From: Aquifex sp.
GTDB lineage: Bacteria > Aquificota > Aquificia > Aquificales > Aquificaceae
NCBI GenBank assembly: GCA_003978875.1
Contig: QNXQ01000037.1
Span: 1-15,163 of the forward strand
Length of the DNA stretch: 15,163 nt
Direction of reading: 5' to 3'
This document shows positions 1 through 7,753 of the stretch, in pieces; the stretch's first letter is position 1; the number at the start of each line of letters is the position of its first letter. Both the position numbers and the translations under genes were made by a program. The notes under the pieces are model-generated. The model had not been told where the DNA came from and did no database searches. It saw only the letters and a program-made list of their open reading frames with translations.

Positions 1-563
1 CGGACGAAGGAGCGAATCCCGAATGGATAGCCGCCGATATGCTATCCCAAGCGGAGCACGATGAACTCGCGGCTTCTATACTCTTGACCCCTTCGGAAGA
101 ACTTGCCGGCAGAGTAAAAGAAGAAGTTTACAAACTTTTGAATACCCTTGAAAGAAAAGAAATAGCGGAAAGTTCCTTAAATAACTTCGGAACTATATTC
201 ATAGTCAAGGACTTACATCACGCCTGCGAAGTAGCGAATTACATAGCACCAGAACATTTAGAAGTTATGACGAGGGAACCTTTAGCGCTTCTGCCCGAAC
301 TAAAACACGCAGGAGCTATATTCCTCGGAGATTACACCACCGAGCCTTTGGGAGATTACGTTCTCGGTCCCAATCACACACTTCCCACCGGAAGAACGGC
401 AAGATTTTTCTCACCCTTGGGAGTTTACGATTTCATAAAACGCTCTTCAGTCCTGTACGTATCAAGGGAAGGTTTTGCGAAAGTTGCCGACCCGGCTGAG
501 AAAATAGCGGAAGCAGAAGGGCTCACAGCTCACGCCCTCGCCGTGAAGATAAGGAAAAAATGA
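1..563 (+). CDS. hisD: Histidinol dehydrogenase, C-terminal part (5' end outside window)
   Basis: HisD oxidises L-histidinol to L-histidine with NAD+, the last two steps of histidine synthesis, in the cytosol. The reading frame is open from the left edge (first full codon at 3), so about 187 C-terminal residues are seen, somewhat under half of the usual ~430. Visible family motifs: SQAEHD with the two zinc ligands Gln and His (visible residues 16 and 19); APEHLE with the catalytic Glu-His pair (84-85); GDYVLGPNH, giving the third ligand Asp118; and GLTAH with the last ligand, His177. Spacing between these residues matches what I recall of the E. coli enzyme (E326/H327, D360, H419). The stop codon overlaps the next ATG as ATGA, so translation is probably coupled. 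The ATG at 39 is internal, not the start. hisF lies far away in the same window, so his genes are dispersed here. Confidence 0.97.
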   Translation, partial: DEGANPEWIAADMLSQAEHDELAASILLTPSEELAGRVKEEVYKLLNTLERKEIAESSLNNFGTIFIVKDLHHACEVANYIAPEHLEVMTREPLALLPELKHAGAIFLGDYTTEPLGDYVLGPNHTLPTGRTARFFSPLGVYDFIKRSSVLYVSREGFAKVADPAEKIAEAEGLTAHALAVKIRKK

Positions 564-1093
564 AAATAATCAGTCTTCTCAGTTTTCTCCTCTTCCTGAC
601 TATAATTTCCTGTGCCCCTAAAGTATGTCCCGATGGAAATGAACTCCTCAGCAAGGTAATACGAAAACCTCCCGAAAAAGTAAAGTTATACGGATACATC
701 AAAGGCGGGTATTTAAGAGTTCCTTTTTTAATTGAAAAGAAGGGTAATGAAGAAACAATTAAGGTTCCTCAGCCGGGTTTAGTTGTTAGCTCTTCTTTTT
801 TCTGCTGGAACAGTATGTGCTTTGACCTTCCCGTATCACCGATGAATATAATCTACGGCTATTTTCCTGGAAATTACAAAGTTGTAAACTGCGGAGGTGA
901 AGTAATACTCCGCTCAGAAGACGGAAAAGAAATTATTCTCTCCAAAGGTAAACTAAAGGCGTTTAAATATAAAAGGATGAAAATTCTTTACGGGGAAAAA
1001 TCGCCAGAAGGGTATTATAAAAATTTAACAATTATTCTCGGGAATATGAGGATAAAAATCTTTGTAGAGGGGAAATTATCATGGGAAATTTAA
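560..1093 (+). CDS. Small predicted lipoprotein of unknown function
   Basis: A 177-residue protein that I do not recognise by family. The N-terminus is a short basic-hydrophobic signal (MKIISLLSFLLFLTII) followed by a lipobox, IISC, with Cys18 as the likely lipidation site, so it is probably anchored in the inner or outer membrane. The mature part is rich in beta-type segments and has further cysteines at 23, 82, 87 and 111, which could form disulfides in the periplasm. A LolA/LolB-like half-barrel is possible from the size and texture, but this is a guess. It starts inside the hisD stop (ATGA) with AAGGA a few bases upstream, and its last 13 bases overlap the start of yvcK. That arrangement implies co-transcription with hisD, yvcK and nadB. 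Confidence 0.8.
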   Translation: MKIISLLSFLLFLTIISCAPKVCPDGNELLSKVIRKPPEKVKLYGYIKGGYLRVPFLIEKKGNEETIKVPQPGLVVSSSFFCWNSMCFDLPVSPMNIIYGYFPGNYKVVNCGGEVILRSEDGKEIILSKGKLKAFKYKRMKILYGEKSPEGYYKNLTIILGNMRIKIFVEGKLSWEI

Positions 1094-2067
1094 ATGTGGT
1101 TGCTGTAGGTGGAGGGACAGGGCTTTCATCCCTCCTCAGAGGTTTAAAAAAGGAAGTAGGAAGGGCTATATCCGACCTTAGTGCGGTTGTTACAGTTGCG
1201 GATAGCGGAGGGAGTACGGGAAAACTCAGAAAGATATACAACATCCCTGCTCCGGGAGATATAAGAAATTGTATAGTCGCCCTTTCGGAAGCAGAAGAAC
1301 TTATGCAAAAGCTTTTCCAATACAGGTTTAAAGGGGACGGTCTCCAAGGACACGCTTTCGGAAACTTCTTCTTAACAGCCCTTACCGATATAACGGGGAG
1401 TTTCCTAGAAGCAGTAAAACTTACCTCAAAAATCCTGAAAACCAAGGGAAATATAATTCCTTCAACAGATGAAAACGTAAACCTGGTAGCGGAGTTCGAC
1501 AACGGCGAAACAATTAAAGGGGAAGAGGAGATAACCGAATACGGAAAGAAAGGCCATAAGATAAAAGAGATATGGCTTGAGCCGCAAAACCCTAAAGCTC
1601 CCGAAGAAGCGCTGGAGAAGATTTCACAGGCCGATGTTATAGTAATAGGACCGGGAAGTCTCTTTACGAGTATTCTTCCCAATTTTCTCGTTCACGATAT
1701 CAAAGAAGCGATAAAAGATAGCAACGCCCTTAAGATTTTCGTGGTGAACGTAATGACACAACCCGGAGAAACCGATAACTTTACCGCCTATGACCATGTT
1801 CAAAAGTTCCTTGAATTTTCAGAGCTCGATAAAGTTGACGTTGCAATAGTAAATACAAAGATGCCTTCGGATGCTCTTCTCAGAAAGTATCTCGAGCAAA
1901 ACCAAGAACCAGTAACTCCTGATATAACAAAAATAGCAAAGGAAGGCATCACGGTCTATGCGGAAGACTTAATAGGAAAAACAGGGGACTTTGTAAGGCA
2001 TGACCCTCAAAAACTTACATCTTTGATTGTTAAAATACTTGAGAATGAATTACTTTCTAGAATTTGA
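1081..2067 (+). CDS. yvcK: YvcK/GlmR-family (UPF0052) nucleotide-sugar-binding regulator
   Basis: A 328-residue full-length member of the YvcK/CofD-like superfamily. Visible signatures are the N-terminal GGGTG loop (residues 10-14), ADSGGSTGKLR (40-50), PAPGDIRNC (56-64), GHAFGN (90-95) and GPGSLFTS (190-197). In Bacillus and other Firmicutes this family (YvcK, renamed GlmR) binds UDP-sugars, is needed for growth on gluconeogenic carbon and stimulates amino-sugar synthesis for peptidoglycan. CofD relatives transfer lactyl-phosphate groups in F420 synthesis, but the motif set here is of the YvcK type. The start at ATG 1081 has a good Shine-Dalgarno (AGAGGGGA) and overlaps the lipoprotein gene by 13 bases. 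Its 3' end overlaps nadB. The function in this organism is inferred from family only. Confidence 0.92.
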   Translation: MGNLNVVAVGGGTGLSSLLRGLKKEVGRAISDLSAVVTVADSGGSTGKLRKIYNIPAPGDIRNCIVALSEAEELMQKLFQYRFKGDGLQGHAFGNFFLTALTDITGSFLEAVKLTSKILKTKGNIIPSTDENVNLVAEFDNGETIKGEEEITEYGKKGHKIKEIWLEPQNPKAPEEALEKISQADVIVIGPGSLFTSILPNFLVHDIKEAIKDSNALKIFVVNVMTQPGETDNFTAYDHVQKFLEFSELDKVDVAIVNTKMPSDALLRKYLEQNQEPVTPDITKIAKEGITVYAEDLIGKTGDFVRHDPQKLTSLIVKILENELLSRI

Positions 2068-3592
2068 TACTTCGAAGCTTTCTGAAAACGAAGCCCAGGT
2101 AATTGTATGCGGCAGCGGTATAGCAGGATTAGCCACAGCCCTGTATCTCAAAGAAATAGGGCTGAATCCCGCAATTATTACAAGGGGAATAGGTAATACT
2201 TACTTCTCACAGGGAGGAATAGCAGGGGCAGTCCTTCCGGACGATAGTCCATATCTTCACTACTGTGATACTTTGAGAGCCGGAAGATATCTAAATCATG
2301 AAATACATACCAGGATTCTTACCTATGAGGGAGTTCTCAGGATAGTAGACCTCGAGAGATGGGGGGTTGATTTCGATAAGAAAGATGGCTTTTACGAAAC
2401 CACCCTCGAGGGAGGGCATTCAAAACCCAGAGTTCTCAAGGTAAAAGACTATACTGGGCGGGAAATATACACAAAGCTTCTAAATAAGGTCGAAGAATAC
2501 AAAATACCGGTAATTGAAGGAGAACTTCAGGAAATCCTTATAAGGGAAAACACGGTTCAAGGAATACTTTATGCAAAAGACGGCTCGCTGAATTTTGTGA
2601 GGACTGCTTTTGTCGTTCTTGCTACCGGCGGAGCAGCATCCATGTATTACTACACATCCAATCCAAAAAAGGTGAGAGGAGACGGTATAGGAACAGCCTT
2701 CAGGTCAGGAGCTAATGTAAAGAACCCGGAGTTTATTCAATTCCATCCCACGGTGCTGGAAAATTCGAATCTACTCATTTCAGAAGCAGTAAGGGGAGAG
2801 GGAGCAATTCTTGTGAACGATAGAGGTGAAAGATTTGTAAATGAACTCCTACCCAGAGATGAAGTCGCAAGGGCTATATATCGACAGCTAAAGGAAGGCA
2901 GAAAAGTTTTTCTCGATTTTTCTCCTTTGGTAAAAAAAGGAATAAAACTGGAGGAGAGGTTTCCCACTATATACGGTTTCTTAAAGGAAAAAGGATTGAA
3001 TCCTTATACCGATTTAATTCCGGTCAATCCAGCAGCCCATTACTATATAGGAGGAATAGAAGTAGATGACAGGGGGAGGACTGCAGTAAACGGGCTTTAC
3101 GCGGTAGGAGAATGCAGTTGTACAGGCGTTCACGGAGCAAACCGCCTTGCATCCAACTCTTTACTCGAGGGAATAGTTTTCGGATTCAGAACTGCCTATC
3201 AAATAGCGTTGGAAACAAAACTCTACAAAATATCGAAAACTCATTTCAAAAATGAAAGAAAGGGTAATTCAAAACCATCTTTCGGTATAGAAGAACTCAA
3301 GAAGCTGATGTGGGATAAGGTAGGATTGGAAAGGAACGAAAAGGATTTAAGTGAAGCAAAGGAAATTCTATCCAAATGGATTAAGGAATCCGTAAACTGG
3401 GAACCGACATTTTCAAACAGGCAGCTACTCGATATACTCCTGGTTGCACTCTGTACGGTAGAAGGAGCTCTGAGCCGAAAGGAAAGCAGAGGAGTCCACT
3501 TCAGAAAAGATTGCCCTTACGAGAGAGATACATACCGCAGGGATACGGTAATAACCAGAGAGAATTATTTAGAAATCTTAAATCTGTTTTAA
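2045..3592 (+). CDS. nadB: L-aspartate oxidase
   Basis: NadB oxidises L-aspartate to iminoaspartate using FAD, the first step of de novo NAD synthesis; NadA then makes quinolinate. From ATG 2045 the protein is 515 residues, a normal length. Visible features are the Rossmann FAD loop GSGIAG (23-28), SQGGIAGA (55-62), EFIQFHPT (229-236), SEAVRGEGA (246-254), HYYIGGI (332-338) and the second FAD segment GLYAVGECSCTGVHGANRL (350-368). The C-terminal helical part ends with the typical ESRGVHFRKDCP. These distinguish it from succinate dehydrogenase/fumarate reductase flavoproteins. A TTG codon at 2027 would add six residues, but no Shine-Dalgarno supports it, so ATG 2045 is preferred with moderate certainty. 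The 5' end overlaps yvcK by 23 bases. Confidence 0.95.
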   Translation: MNYFLEFDTSKLSENEAQVIVCGSGIAGLATALYLKEIGLNPAIITRGIGNTYFSQGGIAGAVLPDDSPYLHYCDTLRAGRYLNHEIHTRILTYEGVLRIVDLERWGVDFDKKDGFYETTLEGGHSKPRVLKVKDYTGREIYTKLLNKVEEYKIPVIEGELQEILIRENTVQGILYAKDGSLNFVRTAFVVLATGGAASMYYYTSNPKKVRGDGIGTAFRSGANVKNPEFIQFHPTVLENSNLLISEAVRGEGAILVNDRGERFVNELLPRDEVARAIYRQLKEGRKVFLDFSPLVKKGIKLEERFPTIYGFLKEKGLNPYTDLIPVNPAAHYYIGGIEVDDRGRTAVNGLYAVGECSCTGVHGANRLASNSLLEGIVFGFRTAYQIALETKLYKISKTHFKNERKGNSKPSFGIEELKKLMWDKVGLERNEKDLSEAKEILSKWIKESVNWEPTFSNRQLLDILLVALCTVEGALSRKESRGVHFRKDCPYERDTYRRDTVITRENYLEILNLF

Positions 3593-3653
3593 CTGTGCGA
3601 TTATCAAGATACATTGTTTCGATAGAGAGGTAAGTTTTAGTCTTTTTTTCCAC

Positions 3654-3725
3654 TCCCAATACTTTATAGAGAAGTTCTCTTATCTCCCTCAATTCTTGCT
3701 TTACTTCTTTGATTTCTTCTCTTAT
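3654..3725 (-). pseudogene. Possible relic of a coiled-coil C-terminus (minus strand)
   Basis: On the minus strand an open frame runs from about 3773 down into the antisense of nadB. Between 3725 and 3654 it reads as a charged, heptad-like segment (IREEIKEVKQELREIREL and a few more residues) with Aquifex-like codons (AGA, AGG, GAA, AAA). No ATG or GTG with a ribosome site lies at a sensible place, and downstream the frame dissolves into unlikely protein antisense to nadB. It could be the tail of a decayed gene, or a chance product of a purine-rich strand. I cannot assign a family. Confidence 0.2.
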
Positions 3726-3860
3726 ATGGGTCCCAGAGCTGCTATGCTTACAAAAAAGCTCAAATTTAAAGGTTCAATGATTACCGCAATGAAGTATATG
3801 AGTGCCTTTGAAGAAAGTTTAAGACTCATGTTGAAAGTTCCTACTGAATGGAACGAGTAA
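3726..3860 (+). CDS. Possible small ORF or gene remnant, 44 residues
   Basis: ATG at 3726 to TAA at 3858-3860 gives a 44-residue methionine-rich basic peptide ending KVPTEWNE. The last 27 residues look helical and protein-like. There is no evident Shine-Dalgarno, because the upstream sequence is pyrimidine-rich. It ends 15 bases before the sigma-54 activator and on the same strand. It may be a real small protein, the degraded 3' end of an older gene, or noise. I do not recognise it. Confidence 0.22.
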   Translation: MGPRAAMLTKKLKFKGSMITAMKYMSAFEESLRLMLKVPTEWNE

Positions 3861-3875
3861 ATTTATATAAAAGGT

Positions 3876-5438
3876 ATGGATTTTAAACTTCTCGACAATT
3901 TCTTTGATTGCGTTGTAATAATAGATAAAAATAGGAAGGTATTGTATGCAAATAAGAGTGCGAAGGAAGTCCTCAAAATTAAAGAAGGTGAAAGCTGTTT
4001 TGGACTCTTTTCGATATGCGAGAACTGTCCTATGGAACTCGTTGAGGAAGAAGGCAAAGGTATTCAGGTTTATGATGTCAAATCCCTAAGGGATGGTAAG
4101 CATTTCTGCCTGAGTATGACTCCATACATGGAAGAAGGGGAGTTCAAAGGTGTAGTAGAAGTCTTCAGAGATGTAAGTAGGGTTATATTTTATATGGAGG
4201 AAGTAAAAAGACAGAAAGAGTTTACAGAAGTAATCCTAAATTCCATATTCGAAGCCATACTTGTTCTGAGTGAAGATAAAAAAATCCTCCTTGCTAATAA
4301 GGTTGCCTCAAAACTTCTATGTATCGATGAAAAACCGGAGGGAAAAAGCTTAAAAGAGATTTTTGGGGCGGATATAACCCATTATCTTGAAGCTGGTAAA
4401 AGAACCGATATATATATAAATACTCCTTGTGGAAAACAAAAAGCATCTGTCTTACTTTCAAAACTCGGAAAGGGGGAGGGTTATGTTCTCTCTTTATACA
4501 TAATTCCCGAGCTTCTTAGTTTTAAGGAAAAAGAGTTTGAGATATTAACAAAGAGTCCTAAATTCCTTAAAGTTTTAGATACCGCAAGAACGATAGCGGA
4601 TAGTAACGTAAACGTTCTTATAGAAGGTGAAACAGGAACAGGGAAAACCCTTCTGGCAAAGTATATACACTTTCTATCAAACAGGCGAGAAAAACCTTTC
4701 GTTTACGTTAACTGTGCAGCAATTCCTGAAACTCTCTTAGAAGCCGAACTTTTCGGATACGTTAAAGGAGCTTTTACAGGAGCTGTAAGGGATAAACCCG
4801 GAAAGGTAGAAATAGCGGATGGAGGAACACTATTTCTCGATGAGATAGCTGAACTTCCTCTTCACCTTCAAGTTAAACTTTTACATTTTATTCAGGATAA
4901 AGAATTCGAAAGGATAGGGGATATTAAAACCAGAAGGGTAAACGTGAGAATTATAGCTGCTACCAACAAAGATTTGAGGAGACTCGTAAGGGAAGGTAAA
5001 TTTAGGGAAGATTTATACTGGAGATTAAACGTAGTGAGTATAAAAATCCCACCGCTAAGGGAGAGAAAGGAAGATATACCTATCCTCGTAAAAAGCTTTA
5101 TCGAGAAGTTTTCTAAACTTCACCAAAGACCTGTAAAGGGTATTTCATCGGAAGCAATGAAGATACTACTATCCTACGATTATCCCGGCAATGTTAGGGA
5201 ACTCGAAAATATAATAGAGAGGGCTATCGTAATCAGCTCGGGAAACTACATATTACCTCAAGACTTGCCTGAAGAGTTGCAAACACCCTCTGATAATATA
5301 AAAGACGAAAATGATGAAATCGCAAAAATTAAGGAAGCCTTAGAGTTGGCCAATGGTAATAAAACACTTGCAGCAAAAATTTTAGGAATACACAGAACAA
5401 CACTCTGGAGAAAACTAAAAGAGTACGGCTTATCTTAA
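3876..5438 (+). CDS. Sigma-54-dependent transcriptional activator with PAS sensor domains (NtrC-like)
   Basis: A 520-residue enhancer-binding protein that uses ATP to open sigma-54 RNA polymerase promoters. Order of parts: a PAS-like domain (about 1-105) with Cys12, Cys41, Cys48 and Cys51, the last three forming C-x6-C-x2-C-P; a helical linker; a second PAS-like domain (about 112-210); an AAA+ domain (about 222-455) with Walker A GETGTGKT (251-258), the sigma-54-contacting GAFTGA loop (298-303), Walker B GTLFLDE (317-323) and YPGNVREL (436-443); and a C-terminal Fis-type helix-turn-helix (about 485-518). There is no phosphoacceptor receiver domain, so control is probably by direct sensing through PAS rather than by a histidine kinase. 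A. aeolicus is known to have several NtrC-family proteins; which one this is I cannot say. AAGGT abuts the ATG. The targets are not visible here. Confidence 0.93.
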   Translation: MDFKLLDNFFDCVVIIDKNRKVLYANKSAKEVLKIKEGESCFGLFSICENCPMELVEEEGKGIQVYDVKSLRDGKHFCLSMTPYMEEGEFKGVVEVFRDVSRVIFYMEEVKRQKEFTEVILNSIFEAILVLSEDKKILLANKVASKLLCIDEKPEGKSLKEIFGADITHYLEAGKRTDIYINTPCGKQKASVLLSKLGKGEGYVLSLYIIPELLSFKEKEFEILTKSPKFLKVLDTARTIADSNVNVLIEGETGTGKTLLAKYIHFLSNRREKPFVYVNCAAIPETLLEAELFGYVKGAFTGAVRDKPGKVEIADGGTLFLDEIAELPLHLQVKLLHFIQDKEFERIGDIKTRRVNVRIIAATNKDLRRLVREGKFREDLYWRLNVVSIKIPPLRERKEDIPILVKSFIEKFSKLHQRPVKGISSEAMKILLSYDYPGNVRELENIIERAIVISSGNYILPQDLPEELQTPSDNIKDENDEIAKIKEALELANGNKTLAAKILGIHRTTLWRKLKEYGLS

Positions 5439-5442
5439 TGCA

Positions 5443-6351
5443 TTATTTGCACAACTCCTTTATATCCTCTAAGTAAACTTTTATCATTTTCAGATAACTC
5501 TTATACCTTTCACAGGAAATTTCTCCCTCCTTTACAGCTTCCTTTACAGCACACTCGGGTTCATTAGTGTGAGTACAATCAGGATATTTGCACTGGTAGG
5601 CTAAAAATTCCCTGAAGTACTTTCTTATCTCTCTCCATTTTATAAACATCGTAGCTTCTACCTTTGAAAATCCAGGTGTATCTCCAATAAAAGAACCCTT
5701 ACCGAAAGGAATTAACCTCACACCAGTAGTAGTATGTCTTCCTCTTTCAGTCTTTTCACTCACTTCTTGGGTTCTCAGCTGAGTGCCTGTGAGTTTTGAG
5801 AGTATAGAACTTTTACCCACACCCGACGGACCTGCAAGTATACAGATAAAACCTTCAAGATAATTTACTAAGTTGTCTATCCCCTCCGAAAGTTTTGCAC
5901 TTACCTTTAAAACGTCATATCCTGCATTTTTATAGATATTTATCCAATAATCGAGTTCCTTTCTTTCCTCTTCATCCAATATATCTACCTTGTTAAAAAC
6001 TATTACAGGTTCAACTCCGAAATACTCGTATACCACGAGAAGATTATCCAGAAGGTAATTATTAAATTCCGGCATTTTCAAGGTTTGGACGACTATAATT
6101 CTATTTACATTGGCAACCCTTGGCCTAATTAGAAGGTTCTTTCTTTCTTCAACCTCTTCTATTGCAAAAGTGTTTTTATCTATAACCTCTCCCCATACGT
6201 AGTCCCCAGCGTAAATTTTAGTTTTTTTCAAAACCTTTCCCCTCGGAATACCCCTGTAAGTTTCTTTATCGTCAAGGGTATACACCTCTATCATTTGGGC
6301 TTCTCTGTCTATAACTATCGCCCTTTTCAAATCCTTTTTCTTCCCCATCAT
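5443..6351 (-). CDS. rsgA: Ribosome small-subunit biogenesis GTPase RsgA (YjeQ/EngC)
   Basis: RsgA is a circularly permuted GTPase that acts late in 30S subunit maturation and is stimulated by the small subunit. The 302-residue protein has an N-terminal OB-fold region (about 8-75). The G motifs follow in permuted order: G4 NKVD (120-123), G5 SAK (151-153), G1 GPSGVGKS (174-181), G2 around Thr207-209, and G3 DTPG (224-227). The C-terminal zinc site reads C254-x4-C259-x-H261-x5-C267, the standard pattern. Two ATGs lie in tandem at the start (6351 and 6348). The bioA stop codon directly abuts the first ATG, so the two genes are probably co-transcribed. Its stop lies four bases from the stop of the convergent sigma-54 activator, leaving no room for a private terminator. 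Confidence 0.96.
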   Translation of the reverse strand: MMGKKKDLKRAIVIDREAQMIEVYTLDDKETYRGIPRGKVLKKTKIYAGDYVWGEVIDKNTFAIEEVEERKNLLIRPRVANVNRIIVVQTLKMPEFNNYLLDNLLVVYEYFGVEPVIVFNKVDILDEEERKELDYWINIYKNAGYDVLKVSAKLSEGIDNLVNYLEGFICILAGPSGVGKSSILSKLTGTQLRTQEVSEKTERGRHTTTGVRLIPFGKGSFIGDTPGFSKVEATMFIKWREIRKYFREFLAYQCKYPDCTHTNEPECAVKEAVKEGEISCERYKSYLKMIKVYLEDIKELCK

Positions 6352-7713
6352 TTATACCTCTTTCTCAAGTTCAGTTATTGCCCACTTTAGTGTATCTATA
6401 ACGTAGTTAATTTCCTCTTCTTTTATCACTAAAGGCATCATAAGTACCATAACATCTCCGAGAGGCCTTAAAAACACTCCCTTTTCCCTGCATTTGTAAG
6501 CCACTTTAAACCCTGTTCTTTCACCGTAAGGGAATGGTTCTTTCTTTTCTTTATCCTTTACAAGTTCTATTCCCGCCATAAAGCCAAGCTGTCTGACATC
6601 TCCCACGTGTTTCAGTTCCCAAAACTCTTCAAGTCTTTGACTTAAAAGCTTTATTTTGGGTTGTAATTTTTCTAAAGTTTTTTCCTCTTCAAATACTTCT
6701 AAATTTGCAAGAGCTACAGAACAAGCAAGGTTATTTCCGGTGTAGGTATGGCCATGATAAAAGTGTTTAGCTTCTCCAAATTCTCCTAAGAAGGCTTCAA
6801 ATACTTCATCGGTAGTCAGCGTTGCAGCTAAAGGTAAATACCCTCCTGTTATTCCTTTACCTAAACACATGAAGTCGGGAGTGACGTTTTCTTGCTGACA
6901 GTAAAACATAGTTCCCGTTCTTCCGAAACCTGTAGCCACTTCGTCTACTATCATGAGTACTCCATACTTTTTCGTAAGTTCTCTTACTCCCTTTAAAAAG
7001 CCTTTCGGGAAAGGTAACATTCCAGCAGCCGCCTGTATTCCAGACTCAAGAATAATAGCAACGATATCGTCCCTTGATTTCAAAATTTCCTCCAGCTTCA
7101 TAAGAAGGTCAGCCGTGCATTCAGAAGAAAGGCTTCCGTATACCTCCTTGCAGTAAAGGTAAGGAGAAGGGAGCTTTATAGTTTTAAAGAGTAAATCTCT
7201 GTAGGTGCCGTGGAATAGCTCTATACCGCCTACACTTACAGCCCCTACAGTATCACCGTGATAAGCTTCGGATAAAGTTATAAAAACGTTTTTTCCATCA
7301 ATTCCCTTATTCCTCCAGTAGTGATAAGCCATCTTGATTGCTATCTCTACAGCTTCAGCTCCATCCTCGGAGTAGAAAACCTTTGTCAATCCATCTGGAG
7401 CTATCTCAAGGAGCTTTTTAGCCAAAAGGATAGCGGGAACATTTGAACTTCCCAATGTAGTTGTATGAGCTACCTTGCAGAGCTGTTTCATTATTGCATT
7501 GTTGAGTTTTGGATGATTGTGACCGTGAACATTACACCACAGCGATGATATAGCATCTATATATTTTTTGCCGTAGATATCCCAGAGATATACACCTTCT
7601 CCCCTCTCAAATATTAAATTTTCTTCCTCTCGATAAACTTTCATCTGAGTAAAAGGATGCCAAAAATACTCTTTATCCCACTTTTCCAACATTTTAGGGT
7701 CTAAATCCCACAT
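6352..7713 (-). CDS. bioA: 8-amino-7-oxononanoate aminotransferase (DAPA synthase; BioA/BioK)
   Basis: A class-III PLP aminotransferase of biotin synthesis that converts 7-keto-8-aminopelargonate to 7,8-diaminopelargonate. The 453 residues show WHPFTQM (18-24), SLWCNVHGHNHP (57-68), AYHGDT (150-155), the PLP-binding DEVATGFGRTG (257-267) and the Schiff-base lysine Lys286 in GKGITGGYLP. The sequence resembles, from memory, Bacillus subtilis BioA (now BioK) more than E. coli BioA, including the stretches NVPA..LA, GAVSVG.IELFH and TGFGRTG.MF. That matters because the Bacillus enzyme takes its amino group from lysine while the E. coli enzyme uses S-adenosylmethionine. The amino donor here is therefore open. 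The gene abuts rsgA downstream and is divergent from the gene at 7754 across 40 bases. No clear Shine-Dalgarno precedes the ATG. Confidence 0.95.
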   Translation of the reverse strand: MWDLDPKMLEKWDKEYFWHPFTQMKVYREEENLIFERGEGVYLWDIYGKKYIDAISSLWCNVHGHNHPKLNNAIMKQLCKVAHTTTLGSSNVPAILLAKKLLEIAPDGLTKVFYSEDGAEAVEIAIKMAYHYWRNKGIDGKNVFITLSEAYHGDTVGAVSVGGIELFHGTYRDLLFKTIKLPSPYLYCKEVYGSLSSECTADLLMKLEEILKSRDDIVAIILESGIQAAAGMLPFPKGFLKGVRELTKKYGVLMIVDEVATGFGRTGTMFYCQQENVTPDFMCLGKGITGGYLPLAATLTTDEVFEAFLGEFGEAKHFYHGHTYTGNNLACSVALANLEVFEEEKTLEKLQPKIKLLSQRLEEFWELKHVGDVRQLGFMAGIELVKDKEKKEPFPYGERTGFKVAYKCREKGVFLRPLGDVMVLMMPLVIKEEEINYVIDTLKWAITELEKEV

Positions 7714-7717
7714 ACTA

Positions 7718-7743
7718 ATATTCTCATAAAGTTGATAGAATAT
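7718..7743. promoter_or_regulatory. Perfect inverted repeat in the bioA divergent spacer
   Basis: ATATTCT (7718-7724) and AGAATAT (7737-7743) form a perfect 7-base inverted repeat with a 12-base spacer, centred in the 40 bases between the bioA ATG and the divergent ATG at 7754. Its right arm overlaps TAGAAT (7736-7741), a plausible -10 element for the + strand gene. It could be an operator for a regulator of both genes. It does not match the BirA operator pattern I know. AT-rich sequence makes chance occurrence possible. Confidence 0.35.
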
Positions 7744-7753
7744 CTCAATACCG

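Larger units (their letters stand above)
3593..3875. other. Gene-poor spacer between nadB and the sigma-54 activator
   Basis: This 283-base stretch holds no gene I can name. It contains a pyrimidine-rich tract on the + strand (about 3651-3720), possible short coding relics on both strands (listed separately), and an AT-rich TTATATAA at 3863-3870 just before the start of the next gene. No clear terminator hairpin follows nadB. It is the longest non-coding interval in the window, which is otherwise extremely compact. Confidence 0.6.

Noticed and set aside
1032..1682. Long minus-strand ORF of 216 residues opposite yvcK
   Set aside because: It is antisense to strongly conserved yvcK motifs and its translation is Ser/Phe/Pro-rich shadow sequence.
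2027..2044. TTG start for nadB giving six more residues
   Set aside because: No Shine-Dalgarno precedes it; the ATG at 2045 gives a normal N-terminus. The evidence is not strong either way.
3501..3692. Minus-strand ORF over the nadB end and spacer as an intact gene
   Set aside because: Its only start is a TTG without a ribosome site, and half of it is antisense to the conserved nadB C-terminus.
3846..3866. Sigma-54 promoter upstream of the activator (TGGAACG... at about 3848)
   Set aside because: The GG is present, but the GC expected ten bases later is not; the sequence continues AAATTTATA.
5430..5450. Bidirectional terminator between the sigma-54 activator and rsgA
   Set aside because: Only four bases separate the two stops, and no GC-rich hairpin with a T-run is visible.
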